From Thiohalobacter thiocyanaticus (GTDB lineage Bacteria; Pseudomonadota; Gammaproteobacteria; Thiohalobacterales; Thiohalobacteraceae), in NCBI RefSeq assembly GCF_003932505.1, contig NZ_QZMU01000001.1, positions 2,737,001-2,801,000 of the forward strand: a DNA stretch of 64,000 nucleotides, written 5' to 3'. The notes under the pieces were generated by a model, which was not told the origin of the DNA, did no database searches, and was given only the letters and a program-made list of their open reading frames with translations. The position numbers and the translations under genes are program-made. This document shows, piece by piece, positions 35,680 through 45,231 of the stretch (its first letter is position 1; each line of letters begins with the position of its first letter).

Positions 35680-36834
35680 TTAATCCGTGGGGTCGTTCAG
35701 CTGCATTTCGATCTCGTCGATAAGCTCCAGCTGGTTGTTGAAAGCCTCGACACAGACCGGATCGAAATGCTTCCCGGACTGCTCGTTTATGAAATCGACC
35801 GCTTTCTGCCGCTTCCATGCCAGTTTGTATGGGCGGGTCGATCGAAGCGCGTCGTATACGTCAGCAACAGCAACGATCCGGGCTGCCAGCGGAATATCCT
35901 CGCCGCTCAGACCATGAGGATAGCCGGTTCCGTCAAATTTTTCATGATGATTGAGCGCGATGACCGCGCCTGCCTGGATGAAGCGGGAATCGCTGTCTGC
36001 CAGTATGCCGTGGCCGATCACTGTATGCTGTTTCATCCATTCCCACTCCTTCGGGGTGAGTTTCCCCGATTTGAGGAGGATGTGATCGGGGATTCCGATC
36101 TTGCCGATGTCATGCATCGGCGAGGCGTACTCGATTTCTTCGCAGTCCGCCTTGGACAGGCCGAGATGCTCGGCGATGGCGCGGCTATACCTGGCGATGC
36201 GCAAAATGTGGTTGCCGGTATCTTCGTCCCGGTATTCGCCTGCCTTGGCCAGTCGCAGCAGGGTTTCACGTTCCCGTTCGAGTACCCGACGGGTGGCAAG
36301 TTCAACCTGTGTCTGCAGCCAGTCCGCCCGGTCCTGGATAACGGTCTGCTGTCTGCTGATGGTCAGCAGATTGCGACAGCGGCTGCGGCATTCATGTTGA
36401 TCCAGTGGCCGGGTCAGGAAATCCGTCGCGCCGGCGTTGAGGGCTTCGTAACGGATGCTGCGGTCGCCGACTACCGTAATCATGACAATCGGGACATTAC
36501 AGCAGCTGCTGATGTTCCTGACCCGCCTGATGAACTCAATGCCGTTCATCTGCGGCATACGGTAATCAGTGAGGATCAGATCGGGCGCGACATTATGAAT
36601 CTGCTGCAGCGCTTCGTTCGGATCGGAGAAGCTGGTGATCTCGATCTTGTCGTCGAGGGTGTGAACGATACCTTCGAGAATCCGTCTGCCGATGGACTGG
36701 TCGTCCAGGATGAGGACGTGTTGTGATCTCTCACCGGTCTGTGAGCTGCTGTCATGCAGGCGGTGGACCAGTCGCGGTTTTCTATAACCGCGAGCTTTCC
36801 CCCCAGAACTGGCAATGCTGCTTACAGTGCTCAT
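35680..36834 (-). CDS. rpfG: RpfG-type response regulator with HD-GYP phosphodiesterase
   Basis: A 384-residue regulator. The receiver domain (about 38-160) has VLILDDQSIGRRIL and the phosphoacceptor in LILTDYRMPQMNG. The HD-GYP domain (about 185-375) has DIGKIGIPDHILLKSG, EWEWMKQHTVIGHGIL, HHEKFDGTGYPHGLSG and ADVYDALRS, i.e. the metal-binding His/Asp set and the GYP motif. It should degrade c-di-GMP once phosphorylated by RpfC, converting the DSF signal into lower c-di-GMP. The Xanthomonas orthologue is of similar length. It is the first gene of the rpfGC operon. Confidence 0.93.
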   Translation of the reverse strand: MSTVSSIASSGGKARGYRKPRLVHRLHDSSSQTGERSQHVLILDDQSIGRRILEGIVHTLDDKIEITSFSDPNEALQQIHNVAPDLILTDYRMPQMNGIEFIRRVRNISSCCNVPIVMITVVGDRSIRYEALNAGATDFLTRPLDQHECRSRCRNLLTISRQQTVIQDRADWLQTQVELATRRVLERERETLLRLAKAGEYRDEDTGNHILRIARYSRAIAEHLGLSKADCEEIEYASPMHDIGKIGIPDHILLKSGKLTPKEWEWMKQHTVIGHGILADSDSRFIQAGAVIALNHHEKFDGTGYPHGLSGEDIPLAARIVAVADVYDALRSTRPYKLAWKRQKAVDFINEQSGKHFDPVCVEAFNNQLELIDEIEMQLNDPTD

Positions 36835-37290
36835 TTCCTGTCTCCGCTAGCGCGCAATATATGAGTCAAAATTTTACGCCTATCCGATAAATCTGCCAGG
36901 TTTTCTGCAGGAAATACCCGGTTATTTGTCCTGGTTATCCTACGCGAGTTGGACGTGAGTTCGGAAGCGTAGTCGTGTGACCGTTCCAGTATGAAACGCG
37001 CCGGGTTGTTCGAAGGAGGCTGCCTGATCCCGGTTGCACTCAGCGGCTTCCGCGGCTTTGATAATGTACCGTGTGGTATCTATCGGCAGGCTGCTGTCTT
37101 TCATTAATATTCAAGATTGGCCTCTGTCATGGATGATGAAACTGAGATCGACGCCAGGGCGCATGCGCTGAGTGTTGCGCCAGGATTGCAAGGGGGCGTG
37201 ATGGTACAGGGTGGAGATTCCCGCTTGATGTGGATGGGACTGGTAACCGCCCTGTCACCCTTGCGATGGATTGTCAGTCTTTCGCTGACA
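36835..37290. other. intergenic region upstream of rpfG
   Basis: About 450 bases without a supportable gene. The part near 36850-36950 is AT-rich and should hold the rpfG promoter. Short open frames at 37104-37290 overlap the flavoprotein end and look spurious. Confidence 0.5.
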
Positions 37291-38466
37291 TCAGATGACC
37301 TGTCCTGCTGCCCAGCCCGAGGACCAGGCCCACTGGAAGTTGTAGCCGCCCAGCCAACCGGTGACGTCCACCACCTCGCCGATGAAGTACAGCCCCGGCA
37401 CCCGTTTCGATTCCAACGTTTTCGATGACAGTTCATCACAGTCCACCCCGCCCAGGGTGACCTCGGCCGTGCGATAGCCCTCGGTGCCGTTGGGTCTGAG
37501 CTGCCAGTGCTGCAGGGATTCGGCGATGGCCTCGAAGCGGCGATGCGAGAGGGACTGCAGCGGCTGGTCGGCCAGTTCCGCTCCGAGCAGGGCGGGGATC
37601 AGGCGCTTCGGGAGCCGCTCGCCGAGCACGGTCTTCAGGCGGCTGTTGGGCTGGTCTGCCTGGCGTTGCTTCAGCCACTGCGCCACATCCTGGTCGGGCA
37701 GCAGGTTGATTGTGACGGCCTCGCCCGGCTGCCAGTAGGAGGAGATCTGCAGGATCGCCGGCCCGCTCAGACCGCGGTGAGTGAACAGGATGTTTTCCCG
37801 GAAGGCGATACGGTCGTTGCTGACCCGGCTGTCCACGGCGATGCCGGCGAGTTCGGCAAACCGTGCCTTGTCGCGCGGCTGCAGGGTGAAGGGCACCAGG
37901 CCGGCGCGGGTCGGAACGATGCGGTGGCCGAACTGTTCGGCCACCTGGTAGCCGAAGGGGCTGGCGCACATCCGCGGGATGGACAGGCCGCCGGTGGCGA
38001 TGACGCAGGCCTGGGCGGTGATGCGGCCGCGTGAGCTGTCGATGGCGAAACCGTCTTCCTGCCTGTCGATGCGGGTGATGGTGCAGTTCAGCCGGATATC
38101 GACGCCGGCCTGGCGGCACTCGCTCAGCAGCATATCCAGGATGTCCCTGGCACTGTCGTTGCAGAACAGCTGCCCGTGATCGCGCTCGTGCCAGAGGATG
38201 CGGTGGGCATCGACACGGGCGATGAAATCCCACTGGGTGTAACGACTGAGCGCCGATTTGCAGAAATGCGGATTATGGGAGATATAGTTGTCGGCGCTCA
38301 CATCCAGGTTGGTGAAGTTGCAGCGCCCGCCGCCGGACATGAGGATCTTCTTGCCGGGTTTGCTGGCGTGATCCAGCACCAGGACCCGGCGGCCGCGTTT
38401 GCCCGCTTCGGCGGCACACATCAGCCCGGCGGCGCTGGCGCCGATGATGACCACATCTGTCTGCAT
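37291..38466 (-). CDS. NAD(P)/FAD-dependent oxidoreductase, HI0933/YhiN family
   Basis: A 391-residue flavoprotein. The N-terminal dinucleotide fold has VVIIGASAAGLMCAAEAGKR (GxGxxG-like) and GKKILMSGGGRCNFTN, the signature of the HI0933/YhiN/BaiN family. Further motifs are CVIATGGLSIPRM and, at the end, GLYFIGEVVDVTGWLGGYNFQ, which contacts FAD. The substrate of most family members is unknown; BaiN acts on bile-acid intermediates in clostridia. Length is normal. No operon partner. Confidence 0.92.
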   Translation of the reverse strand: MQTDVVIIGASAAGLMCAAEAGKRGRRVLVLDHASKPGKKILMSGGGRCNFTNLDVSADNYISHNPHFCKSALSRYTQWDFIARVDAHRILWHERDHGQLFCNDSARDILDMLLSECRQAGVDIRLNCTITRIDRQEDGFAIDSSRGRITAQACVIATGGLSIPRMCASPFGYQVAEQFGHRIVPTRAGLVPFTLQPRDKARFAELAGIAVDSRVSNDRIAFRENILFTHRGLSGPAILQISSYWQPGEAVTINLLPDQDVAQWLKQRQADQPNSRLKTVLGERLPKRLIPALLGAELADQPLQSLSHRRFEAIAESLQHWQLRPNGTEGYRTAEVTLGGVDCDELSSKTLESKRVPGLYFIGEVVDVTGWLGGYNFQWAWSSGWAAGQVI

Positions 38467-38626
38467 ACTCGGGGAAGGGTGACGGGATCTGTATCAAGGG
38501 TGGGGCGGAAGAATACCAGTCCGGGTGCCTCGAGGCGAGTCCGCGGCGTGTTGCCAGCCCGTGGGGATGCCTTACACTTGCGGTATCACGCCGGCGATTC
38601 TGCCGGTCCGGCTGAGGGAGTCCGCC

Positions 38627-39148
38627 ATGCAGCGTTTTATTCTTCCCCTGGTGCTGGGTGCCGCCTGGTTGCTTGGCGGCTGTGTGGGCATGCCGCCGGA
38701 GCTGGCGGCCGGTGGCCCCTACCGCGACATCACGCCCGCCGAGGCCCGCGCCGGGGAGTTCGACGGCGAACGGGTGCGCTGGGGCGGCGCTGTGGTTCAG
38801 GCCGTGCCACAGGACGGGATGACCTGCTTCGACATGGTGGGTCTACCCCTGGACCAGCGCGGCGAGCCGTTCGAGAGCGACAATTCCAGCGGCCGCTTCC
38901 AGGCCTGTATCGAGGGCTTCTTTGATCCGGCCATCTACAGCAACGGTCGGCATGCCACCTTCACCGGGCGCATCGACGGTTCTGTCGCCCAGCGCATCGG
39001 TGAAGCCGAATTCCAGCTGCCGCGACTGCGCGCCGACCAGGTCCACCTCTGGCCCAGACGCCGGGAGGTCCAGTATGTGCCCTATCCCGCGCCCTACTAC
39101 TGGGATCCCTTCTACGACCCGTACTGGCGCTACCGGCGCTTGGAGTAG
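38627..39148 (+). CDS. Slp-family outer-membrane lipoprotein
   Basis: A 173-residue lipoprotein. The signal peptide ends in the lipobox LLGGC (Cys18), followed by the Slp-like sequence GPYRDITPAEARAG, RVRWGGAVVQAVPQ and FTGRIDGSVAQRIGEAEFQLP. The tail is rich in Tyr and Pro (YPAPYYWDPFYDPYWRY), usual for this family. Slp proteins are starvation- or acid-inducible in E. coli; the mechanism is unclear. The start at 38627 is chosen because it begins the signal peptide; the frame is open further upstream to 38525 but without a leader-like sequence. Confidence 0.85.
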   Translation: MQRFILPLVLGAAWLLGGCVGMPPELAAGGPYRDITPAEARAGEFDGERVRWGGAVVQAVPQDGMTCFDMVGLPLDQRGEPFESDNSSGRFQACIEGFFDPAIYSNGRHATFTGRIDGSVAQRIGEAEFQLPRLRADQVHLWPRRREVQYVPYPAPYYWDPFYDPYWRYRRLE

Positions 39149-39178
39149 GGGCGCACATCGCCCGGGGGTAAGGGCGGC

Positions 39179-40285
39179 TCAGTGCGCGCCGCCCGTGACC
39201 GGTGGGACGTTGTCGCGAATGACCGACTCGCCGCTGCGCGAAGGCAGGCGCGGCAGTTCCATGGCCGGGAACTCGCCGGTCAGGGCCTCGAGGAAGGCGA
39301 GGATGCCGTCAATCTGCTGTTCGCTCAGCTGCTTGTTGAGCTGGGTCTCGCCCATGATCACCACCGCCTCGCGCAGGCTGTTGACCGTGCCGTTGTGGAA
39401 ATAGGGTGCGGTGAGGGTGATGTTGCGCAGGGTGGGCACCTTGTACATGTGTTTGTCCGCGTCTCTGCCGGTGGCCTGGTGCCGGCCGGTGTCATCCGCC
39501 AGTTGATACTTCTCGACATAATCATTGTCGGTGAAGAGCGGAAATTTCTGGTAGAAACCGCTGCCCTCGGGCAGCTCCGGCTGGGGGCCGTTGAAGGCCG
39601 GGCCGCCGTGGCAGGAAGTGCAGCCGACCTCGTTGAAGGTGCGCATGCCGCGAATCTGCTGCTCGCTCATGGCGTCTTCCTCGCCCTTGACGTGGCGGTC
39701 GTAGGGGCTGTTCGGCGTGATCAGGGTGCGCTCAAAGGCGGCCACGGCGCGGGCGGCGTTGTCGACGGTCACCGGATTCTCGTCCTCGGGGAAGGCCTGC
39801 TTGAACAGTTCCCGGTAGCCCGGGATGGAGGCGACGATACCGAGTGCGATGTCCAGTTCCTTCACGCCCATCTCCACGTCGGCGAGCACCGGGCCCTTGG
39901 CCTGCTCTTCCAGGTTCTTCGCACGACCGTCCCAGAACTGGACGGAGGCGAACGCCGAGTTCCACACCGTCGGTGAGTTGCGCGGCCCGGTCTTGCCGTG
40001 CACGCCCATGGAGGTGGGGCGGCCGTCGTCGCCGCCCTCCATGACATTGTGGCAGGTGTTGCAGGAGACGGTGCCGGTGGCCGAATAGCGGGGATCGAAG
40101 AACAGCTTGCGGCCCAGCTCGACCTTGGCCGGGGTGGTCGGATTGTGTGCCGGTGACGGCGGCTCCCCGGGCAGGGGTTTCCAGTCATAGGCGGCGACGC
40201 TGCCGGTGCCGAGCAGGGCGGCGAGGACGACAGCGGCGACGAGCGGTTTGCGCCGGGTGCCGGCGACGGACTGGAAAACGATCAT
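39179..40285 (-). CDS. dihaem cytochrome c peroxidase (CcpA/MauG family)
   Basis: A 368-residue periplasmic protein with two c-type haem sites: CNTCH near residue 75 and CTSCH near residue 225. A signal/anchor (KPLVAAVVLAALLGTGSVAA) starts it. Other family features are RKLFFDPRYSATGTVSC, NSPTVWNSAFASVQFWDGRAK and KVPTLRNITLTAPYFHNG with the distal Met region. It reduces hydrogen peroxide to water using electrons from cytochrome c or azurin. I start it at 40285 (MIVFQSV), where GGAGCAG precedes; an open frame extends to 40390 but has no leader. It converges on the Slp gene. Confidence 0.92.
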   Translation of the reverse strand: MIVFQSVAGTRRKPLVAAVVLAALLGTGSVAAYDWKPLPGEPPSPAHNPTTPAKVELGRKLFFDPRYSATGTVSCNTCHNVMEGGDDGRPTSMGVHGKTGPRNSPTVWNSAFASVQFWDGRAKNLEEQAKGPVLADVEMGVKELDIALGIVASIPGYRELFKQAFPEDENPVTVDNAARAVAAFERTLITPNSPYDRHVKGEEDAMSEQQIRGMRTFNEVGCTSCHGGPAFNGPQPELPEGSGFYQKFPLFTDNDYVEKYQLADDTGRHQATGRDADKHMYKVPTLRNITLTAPYFHNGTVNSLREAVVIMGETQLNKQLSEQQIDGILAFLEALTGEFPAMELPRLPSRSGESVIRDNVPPVTGGAH

Positions 40286-40452
40286 TTGCTGCTCCTTTCG
40301 GATCGGGGTTGATATCTGATATTTCAGGCAATCTAGTATCAATCGGCACAGGAAACCATGATCCAGGGCAAGGAAGCCGCCGTCGCACACATGACAGGGA
40401 TATGTGCAGTCGAAGGCAGGGTGGGGTGTGCTGATAGGAGGGGACGCCTAAC

Positions 40453-40814
40453 ATGATTGGTGCCATTGCCGGCGACATCATCGGCTCGGTCTACGAGGCC
40501 GCGCCCATCAAGACCACGGACTTTCCCCTGTTCGGACCGGCCCCGGCTACCGCTTCGACGTCTCCTGCCAGGGCTCGGTGCCGGAAGCGGTTATCTGTTT
40601 CCTCGAATCCACGGACTGGGAATCCGCCGTGCGCAATGCCGTTTCACTGGGGGGCGACAGCGACACCCAGGCCTGTATCGCCGGCGGTATCGCCGAGGCC
40701 TTCCATGGCCCGCTGCCGGCGGCGCTGCGCGCGCAGGTGCGCGGATATCTCACCGACGAGCTGTGGGAGGTGGCCGAGCGTTTCCACCGCCGCTTCCTGC
40801 GCACGGCGGATTGA
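40453..40814 (+). pseudogene. internally deleted copy of the ADP-ribosylglycohydrolase gene
   Basis: The first 36 codons (MIGAIAGDIIGSVYEAAPIK, then TTDFPLFGPA) match the intact gene at 47815. It then jumps to the sequence encoding YRFDVSCQGSVPEAVICFLES and the rest through HRRFLRTAD. Compared with the intact 780-base gene it lacks 418 bases, which also changes the frame; the deletion junction falls in CCGG/CCCC repeats near 40540. Similarity to the intact locus continues about 40 bases past the stop into what is, at the other copy, the end of the lipoprotein gene. The FTDDS metal-binding motif is lost, so it cannot be active. Confidence 0.88.
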
Positions 40815-41030
40815 GGCGCGCCGGCGGCTGCCGGAGGTTCAGTCCCGCCGGGATCAGCCCGGACAACGGCGGTCGCCGCCCGGCGGCAAATATGCGAAAA
40901 TACCAAGCTTGCACGACCCGACGCCTGCGCCCCAACGTTTCCCGTTTTCGGTTCCTGCCTGAATCCCCGGTCTCCGGCCAGCAGGCCCCGGCCGTCTTTT
41001 TGTCAACACACTGATTGTGGAAGAAATCCT

Positions 41031-42644
41031 TTGATCACTACCGCCAATATCACCATGCAGTTCGGTCCCCAGCCCCTGTTCGAGAACATTTCGGTCAAGT
41101 TCGGCAACGGTAACCGCTACGGCCTGATCGGGGCCAACGGCTGCGGCAAGTCCACCCTGATGAAGATCCTGGGCGGCGACCTGGAGCCGACCGCCGGCAA
41201 TGTCAGCGTCGATGCCGATGCCAGCCTCGGCAAGCTGCGCCAGGACCAGTTCGCCTTCGAGGAATACACGGTGCTGGATACCGTCATCATGGGCCACGCC
41301 GAACTCTGGCAGGTCAGGCAGGAGCGTGAACGCATCTATGCCCTGGCGGAGATGACCGAAGCGGACGGCATGCGGGTGGCCGATCTGGAGGTGCGCTTCG
41401 CCGAGCTGGACGGCTATACCGCCGAGGCGCGCGCCGGCGAGCTGCTGCAGGGTCTGGAGATACCGCTGGCGCAGCACACCGGCCCGATGAGCGCGGTCGC
41501 CCCGGGCTGGAAGCTGCGCGTGCTGCTGGCGCAGGCGCTGTTCGCCGACCCGGACATCATGCTGCTCGACGAGCCCACCAACAACCTGGACATCAACACC
41601 ATCCGCTGGCTGGAGGACGTGCTCAACGCGCGCAACTGCACCATGGTGATCATCTCGCACGACCGCCACTTCCTGAACAGTGTGTGCACCCACATGGCCG
41701 ACCTGGACTACGGCGAGCTGCGCATCTATCCCGGCAACTACGATGAGTACATGACCGCCGCCACCCAGGCGCGCGAGCGCCTGTACGCCGACAATGCGAA
41801 GAAGAAGGCGCAGATCGCCGATCTGCAGGCCTTCGTCAGCCGCTTCTCGGCCAACGCCTCCAAGGCCCGGCAGGCGACCTCGCGCGCCCGCCAGATCGAG
41901 AAGATCAAGCTCGACGAGATCAAGCCGTCCAGCCGGGTGAATCCCTTCATCCGCTTCGAACAGGACAAGAAGCTCTATCGCCTGGCGCTGGAGGTCGAGG
42001 GGCTGGCCAGGGGCTATGATCAGACCCCGCTGTTCGAAGGGCTGGACCTGCGGGTCGAGGTCGGCGAGCGCATTGCCGTCATCGGACCCAACGGCATCGG
42101 CAAGAGCACGCTGCTGCGCACCCTGGTGGGTGAGATCCCGCCCGACGCCGGCAGCGTCAAGTGGTCGGAGAACGCCAGTGTCGGCTATTTCGCCCAGGAT
42201 CACGCCGCCGATTTTGCCGCCGACATGTCGCTGTTCGAGTGGATGGGTCAGTGGGGCCGGCCCGGCGACGATGAGCAGGTGATCCGCGGTACCCTCGGGC
42301 GCCTGCTGTTTTCCTCCGACGAGACCGGCAAGTCGGTCAGGGTGCTCTCCGGTGGCGAGCAGGGACGCATGCTGTTCGGCCGGCTCATGCTGCAGCGGCC
42401 GAACATCCTGGTCATGGACGAGCCGACCAATCATCTGGACATGGAATCCATCGAGTCGCTCAACACCGCCCTGGACAACTATCCGGGCACCCTGATCTTC
42501 GTCAGTCACGACCGCGAGTTCGTCGCCTCGCTGGCGAGCCGCATCATTGAGCTGACCCCGGACGGGGTGGTCAACTTCAACGGCAGCTATGACGACTACC
42601 TGCGCAGTCAGGGACCCGGGTCGATGGGCCGGACCGGCACCTGA
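41031..42644 (+). CDS. ybiT: ABC-F ATPase YbiT (ribosome-associated)
   Basis: A 537-residue soluble protein with two ABC ATPase domains, matching E. coli YbiT closely over its whole length. Domain 1: [19 protein letters not shown] (Walker A), [14 protein letters not shown] (Walker B). Domain 2: [28 protein letters not shown] (signature), [14 protein letters not shown]. Between them is the P-site tRNA-interaction motif region ([13 protein letters not shown]). ABC-F proteins act on stalled or initiating ribosomes. The start is TTG at 41031, with AAGAAA upstream; ATG is absent at the expected position. It probably leads the short run with the methyltransferase 31 bases downstream. Confidence 0.95.
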   Translation: MITTANITMQFGPQPLFENISVKFGNGNRYGLIGANGCGKSTLMKILGGDLEPTAGNVSVDADASLGKLRQDQFAFEEYTVLDTVIMGHAELWQVRQERERIYALAEMTEADGMRVADLEVRFAELDGYTAEARAGELLQGLEIPLAQHTGPMSAVAPGWKLRVLLAQALFADPDIMLLDEPTNNLDINTIRWLEDVLNARNCTMVIISHDRHFLNSVCTHMADLDYGELRIYPGNYDEYMTAATQARERLYADNAKKKAQIADLQAFVSRFSANASKARQATSRARQIEKIKLDEIKPSSRVNPFIRFEQDKKLYRLALEVEGLARGYDQTPLFEGLDLRVEVGERIAVIGPNGIGKSTLLRTLVGEIPPDAGSVKWSENASVGYFAQDHAADFAADMSLFEWMGQWGRPGDDEQVIRGTLGRLLFSSDETGKSVRVLSGGEQGRMLFGRLMLQRPNILVMDEPTNHLDMESIESLNTALDNYPGTLIFVSHDREFVASLASRIIELTPDGVVNFNGSYDDYLRSQGPGSMGRTGT

Positions 42645-42675
42645 GCGGGGATGAGGGCGTGAGGCGGGGCCGCGC

Positions 42676-43350
42676 ATGACCCCCTGGGTGCTGCTCGACA
42701 ACGCCGCCGTGCCCGGCGGGGGCGGGGAACTGCGCCTCTATCAGCGTGGTGAGGAATTCTCCATCAAGCTCATGGGCCGGGGTGAGCTGATGAACAGCCG
42801 GGTCCACGGCTCCGAGACCGCGCTGGCCGAGCAGACCTGTGCCCGCCTCGGCCACGCGCCGCAGCCGCGGCTGCTCATCGGTGGCCTGGGCATGGGCTTC
42901 ACCCTGGCCGCCGCCTTGCGCTGCCTGGGCGGGCCGGCCCGGGTGACGGTGGCTGAACTGATCCCGGCCGTGGTCACCTGGAACCGGGAGCCGCTCGGTG
43001 CACTGGCCGGGCATCCGCTGGCCGACCCGCGGGTGGACGTGCACGAGGGCGATGTCGTCCGCCTGCTGCGGCGCGGGCAGCCGGACTGGGATGCCATCCT
43101 GCTGGATGTGGACAACGGCCCCGAGGGTCTCACCCGCCGGGAAAACGACTGGCTCTACGGCATGGACGGCCTGAACGCGGCCTGGGCGGCGCTGCGCCCC
43201 GGGGGGATCCTGGCGGTCTGGTCGGCCGGCCCGGCCCCGGACTTTGCCCAGCGCCTGCACAAGACGGGCTTCGAGGTCGAGGAGGTGCGGGTGCGCGCCC
43301 ACGGGAGCAGGGGGGCAAGGCATGTCATCTGGTTTGCCCGCCGGAGCTGA
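42676..43350 (+). CDS. spermidine-synthase-like SAM-dependent methyltransferase
   Basis: A 224-residue protein with a Rossmann fold of the spermidine-synthase/methyltransferase type: LLIGGLGMGFTLAAALR (motif I), VTVAELIPAVVTWN, then DPRVDVHEGDVVRLL and WDAILLDVDNGPEGLTRREN (motif IV). It is shorter than SpeE (about 280 residues) and lacks the N-terminal beta-barrel domain, so its substrate is unknown. It starts 31 bases after ybiT. Confidence 0.82.
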   Translation: MTPWVLLDNAAVPGGGGELRLYQRGEEFSIKLMGRGELMNSRVHGSETALAEQTCARLGHAPQPRLLIGGLGMGFTLAAALRCLGGPARVTVAELIPAVVTWNREPLGALAGHPLADPRVDVHEGDVVRLLRRGQPDWDAILLDVDNGPEGLTRRENDWLYGMDGLNAAWAALRPGGILAVWSAGPAPDFAQRLHKTGFEVEEVRVRAHGSRGARHVIWFARRS

Positions 43351-43400
43351 ACGGTACCCAGTCGGCGGTTGAACACGATATAGCGGGTTGCCGGGTAATA

Positions 43401-43415
43401 GAATCAGCTTGATTC
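43401..43415. promoter_or_regulatory. palindrome upstream of dabB
   Basis: GAATCAGCTTGATTC is a 15-base palindrome (6-base arms, 3-base centre) 136 bases before dabB, followed by an AT-rich stretch (ATTATATTT near 43467) that could be the promoter. A regulator site is inference. Confidence 0.35.
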
Positions 43416-43550
43416 AGGTTGGCATTCATCCATCAGTCTTATCCCGTGCCATGTATTGCCAAATACAATTATATTTCCCCGCCGGAGTCTGATTAGCTTC
43501 AGCCATGGCACTGTAATGCAACCGCCAGGGCCGACGGCCCGGGAGGCGAA

Positions 43551-44537
43551 ATGGCATGGGATACCTTTCTTTCTCCGGGGATACCGCTTCTGCTTTCCCC
43601 GCTGTTGCTGGGGCTTGTCTGGCTGATACCCGACCGTGTCGCCAATGCCCGGCCGGTTGTCATGGGCCGTCTGGTGCAAGTCGCGGCGCTGGCGGGCATC
43701 GGCGTTGTGTGCCTGGTCCTGGTTCTGCTGGCCCGGCAGTCGCCGGCCGCAGTAACCTATGGCCTGTTCACTGAATCCCAGGCCGGCGCACTGGCCAGCG
43801 CCTTCTCGGTCACGGCGGACAGTCTGAGTCTGACCGTGCTGGCATTGGTCTCGCTGCTGGTGGCGCTGGTGGCGCGCTTCAGTACCAATTACCTGCTGGG
43901 CGATGCGCGTCAGGGCAGCTTTTTCCGCTGGCTGGCGTTCACGGCCGGTGCCTTCATGCTGGTGGTTGTCGCCGGCGATCTGCTCAGCTTTGCGCTGGCC
44001 ATCATCCTCACCGGGACCGGGCTGAACCGGCTGCTGACCTACTTCCGCCAGCGTCTGCCGGCGCAGATGGTCGCCCACAAGAAGCTGCTGTTCAGCCGCG
44101 GTGCCGATGCCTGTTTGCTGGCGGCGACACTGCTGATCGGTTTCGGTGTCGGTACCCTTTCCTTCGAAGGCATTGCGGCCGCGGTTGGCACCGGGGAAGC
44201 GGCGATCAACTGGCAGCTGCATCTGGCCGCCTGGCTCATCGCAGGCTATGCCGTACTCAAGACCGGGCAGTTTCCCTTCCACGGCTGGCTGCTTCAGGTG
44301 ATGGAAGCCCCCACGCCGGTCTCGGCGCTGCTGCACGCAGGTATCGTCTACAGCGGTCCGCTGCTGATACTGCGTACGCACGAATTACTGCTGGCCGAGG
44401 GTGCGGCACTGGTACTGGTTCTGGTGGTGGGGCTGATGACGGTTACCCTGGCCGCGCTGGTGATGCTCACCCAGACGGCGATCAAGAGTTCCCTGGCCTG
44501 GTCCACAGCCGGACAGCTGGGTTTTATGCTGTGGTGA
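43551..44537 (+). CDS. dabB: DabB (NuoL-like) subunit of DAB carbon transporter, N-terminal part ending at in-frame TGA
   Basis: A 328-residue membrane protein of the NADH-dehydrogenase L/proton-antiporter family, which pairs with DabA to take up dissolved inorganic carbon. Visible are many transmembrane helices and the conserved antiporter region (GQFPFHGWLLQVMEAPTPVS, then SALLHAGIVYSGPLLI). At codon 329 (44535-44537) the frame has TGA after GQLGFMLW, and the same frame continues with GLGLFVLALLHLLAHSLYK. Relatives have Gln or a similar residue there. It is therefore one nonsense mutation or a base-call error in an otherwise intact gene. The start has a GAGGCGA ribosome-binding site. Confidence 0.82.
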   Translation: MAWDTFLSPGIPLLLSPLLLGLVWLIPDRVANARPVVMGRLVQVAALAGIGVVCLVLVLLARQSPAAVTYGLFTESQAGALASAFSVTADSLSLTVLALVSLLVALVARFSTNYLLGDARQGSFFRWLAFTAGAFMLVVVAGDLLSFALAIILTGTGLNRLLTYFRQRLPAQMVAHKKLLFSRGADACLLAATLLIGFGVGTLSFEGIAAAVGTGEAAINWQLHLAAWLIAGYAVLKTGQFPFHGWLLQVMEAPTPVSALLHAGIVYSGPLLILRTHELLLAEGAALVLVLVVGLMTVTLAALVMLTQTAIKSSLAWSTAGQLGFMLW

Positions 44538-45194
44538 CTGGGCCTGGGCCTGTTCGTGCTGGCGTTGCTGCATCTGCTGGCGCATTCCCTGTACAAGGCG
44601 CATGCCTTCCTGTCCTCCGGCAGCATTGTCGATCAGCTGCGAGCTCCGGCGCCGGCGGCACGCCAGAGTGTCACCCCGGCGCAATGGCTTATGGCCCTGG
44701 CGGTCAGTGCCCTGATAAGCTTCGGCATTGCCTCCCTGTGGGGCATCACGCTGGCGACCGAGCCGGCGTTGATCGCGCTGGGGACCATTCTCAGCGTGGC
44801 TCTGGCGCAGTTGCTGATATCCGGCCAGACACTCGCCATCGGGCCTTCTCTGCTGCTGCGCCTGGGTGGCCTGTCGGCGTTGGTGGCGACACTGTATTTC
44901 GGTCTGCACACCCTGTTCGCGTTTGTCTACAGCGCGGTGCTGAGCCCCATTCCTGCTTCCGCCTCTGTCTTCGAGTATGCACTGATCGGCCTGGTGGCGG
45001 TCGTGTTTCTCGGACTGTCCCTGATGCAGTCGGTGCTCATACCGCGCTGCGACGCCGCCTGGCTGCGGCGGCTGTATGTGCATATCTACAACGGACTCTA
45101 CATCGACCTGCCGGTCGAACGCCTGGTGTACCGTATCTGGCCGGCACGCTTCCGCGGTTCACGCCAGCGCGGCGCCGGCGCGGCCGGATATTGA
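44538..45194 (+). CDS. dabB: DabB, C-terminal part after the in-frame stop
   Basis: Same frame as the preceding piece, without a good start of its own (nearest ATG 44556-region codon gives MLALLHLLAH). It contains the conserved HSLYKAHAFLSSGS motif of NuoL/DabB proteins, followed by four or five hydrophobic helices and a tail on the cytoplasmic side (YNGLYIDLPVERLVYRIWP). The 37-base gap to dabA and the shared direction indicate one operon. Confidence 0.8.
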   Translation: MGLGLFVLALLHLLAHSLYKAHAFLSSGSIVDQLRAPAPAARQSVTPAQWLMALAVSALISFGIASLWGITLATEPALIALGTILSVALAQLLISGQTLAIGPSLLLRLGGLSALVATLYFGLHTLFAFVYSAVLSPIPASASVFEYALIGLVAVVFLGLSLMQSVLIPRCDAAWLRRLYVHIYNGLYIDLPVERLVYRIWPARFRGSRQRGAGAAGY

Positions 45195-45231
45195 AAAGGG
45201 ATGGAGCCGAAACGCTGGCAGGGGGCACCTC

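Noticed and set aside
37104-37439. Frames on both strands at the end of the HI0933-family gene
   Set aside because: They overlap the end of a well-supported gene and have no family features.
40309-40322. FNR-box-like sequence TTGATATCTGATAT upstream of the cytochrome c peroxidase
   Set aside because: Only the left half matches TTGATNNNNATCAA; the right half does not.
44535-44537. Selenocysteine at the dabB TGA
   Set aside because: Relatives have Gln rather than Cys at this place and no hairpin of SECIS type is evident just downstream; a nonsense mutation or error is simpler.
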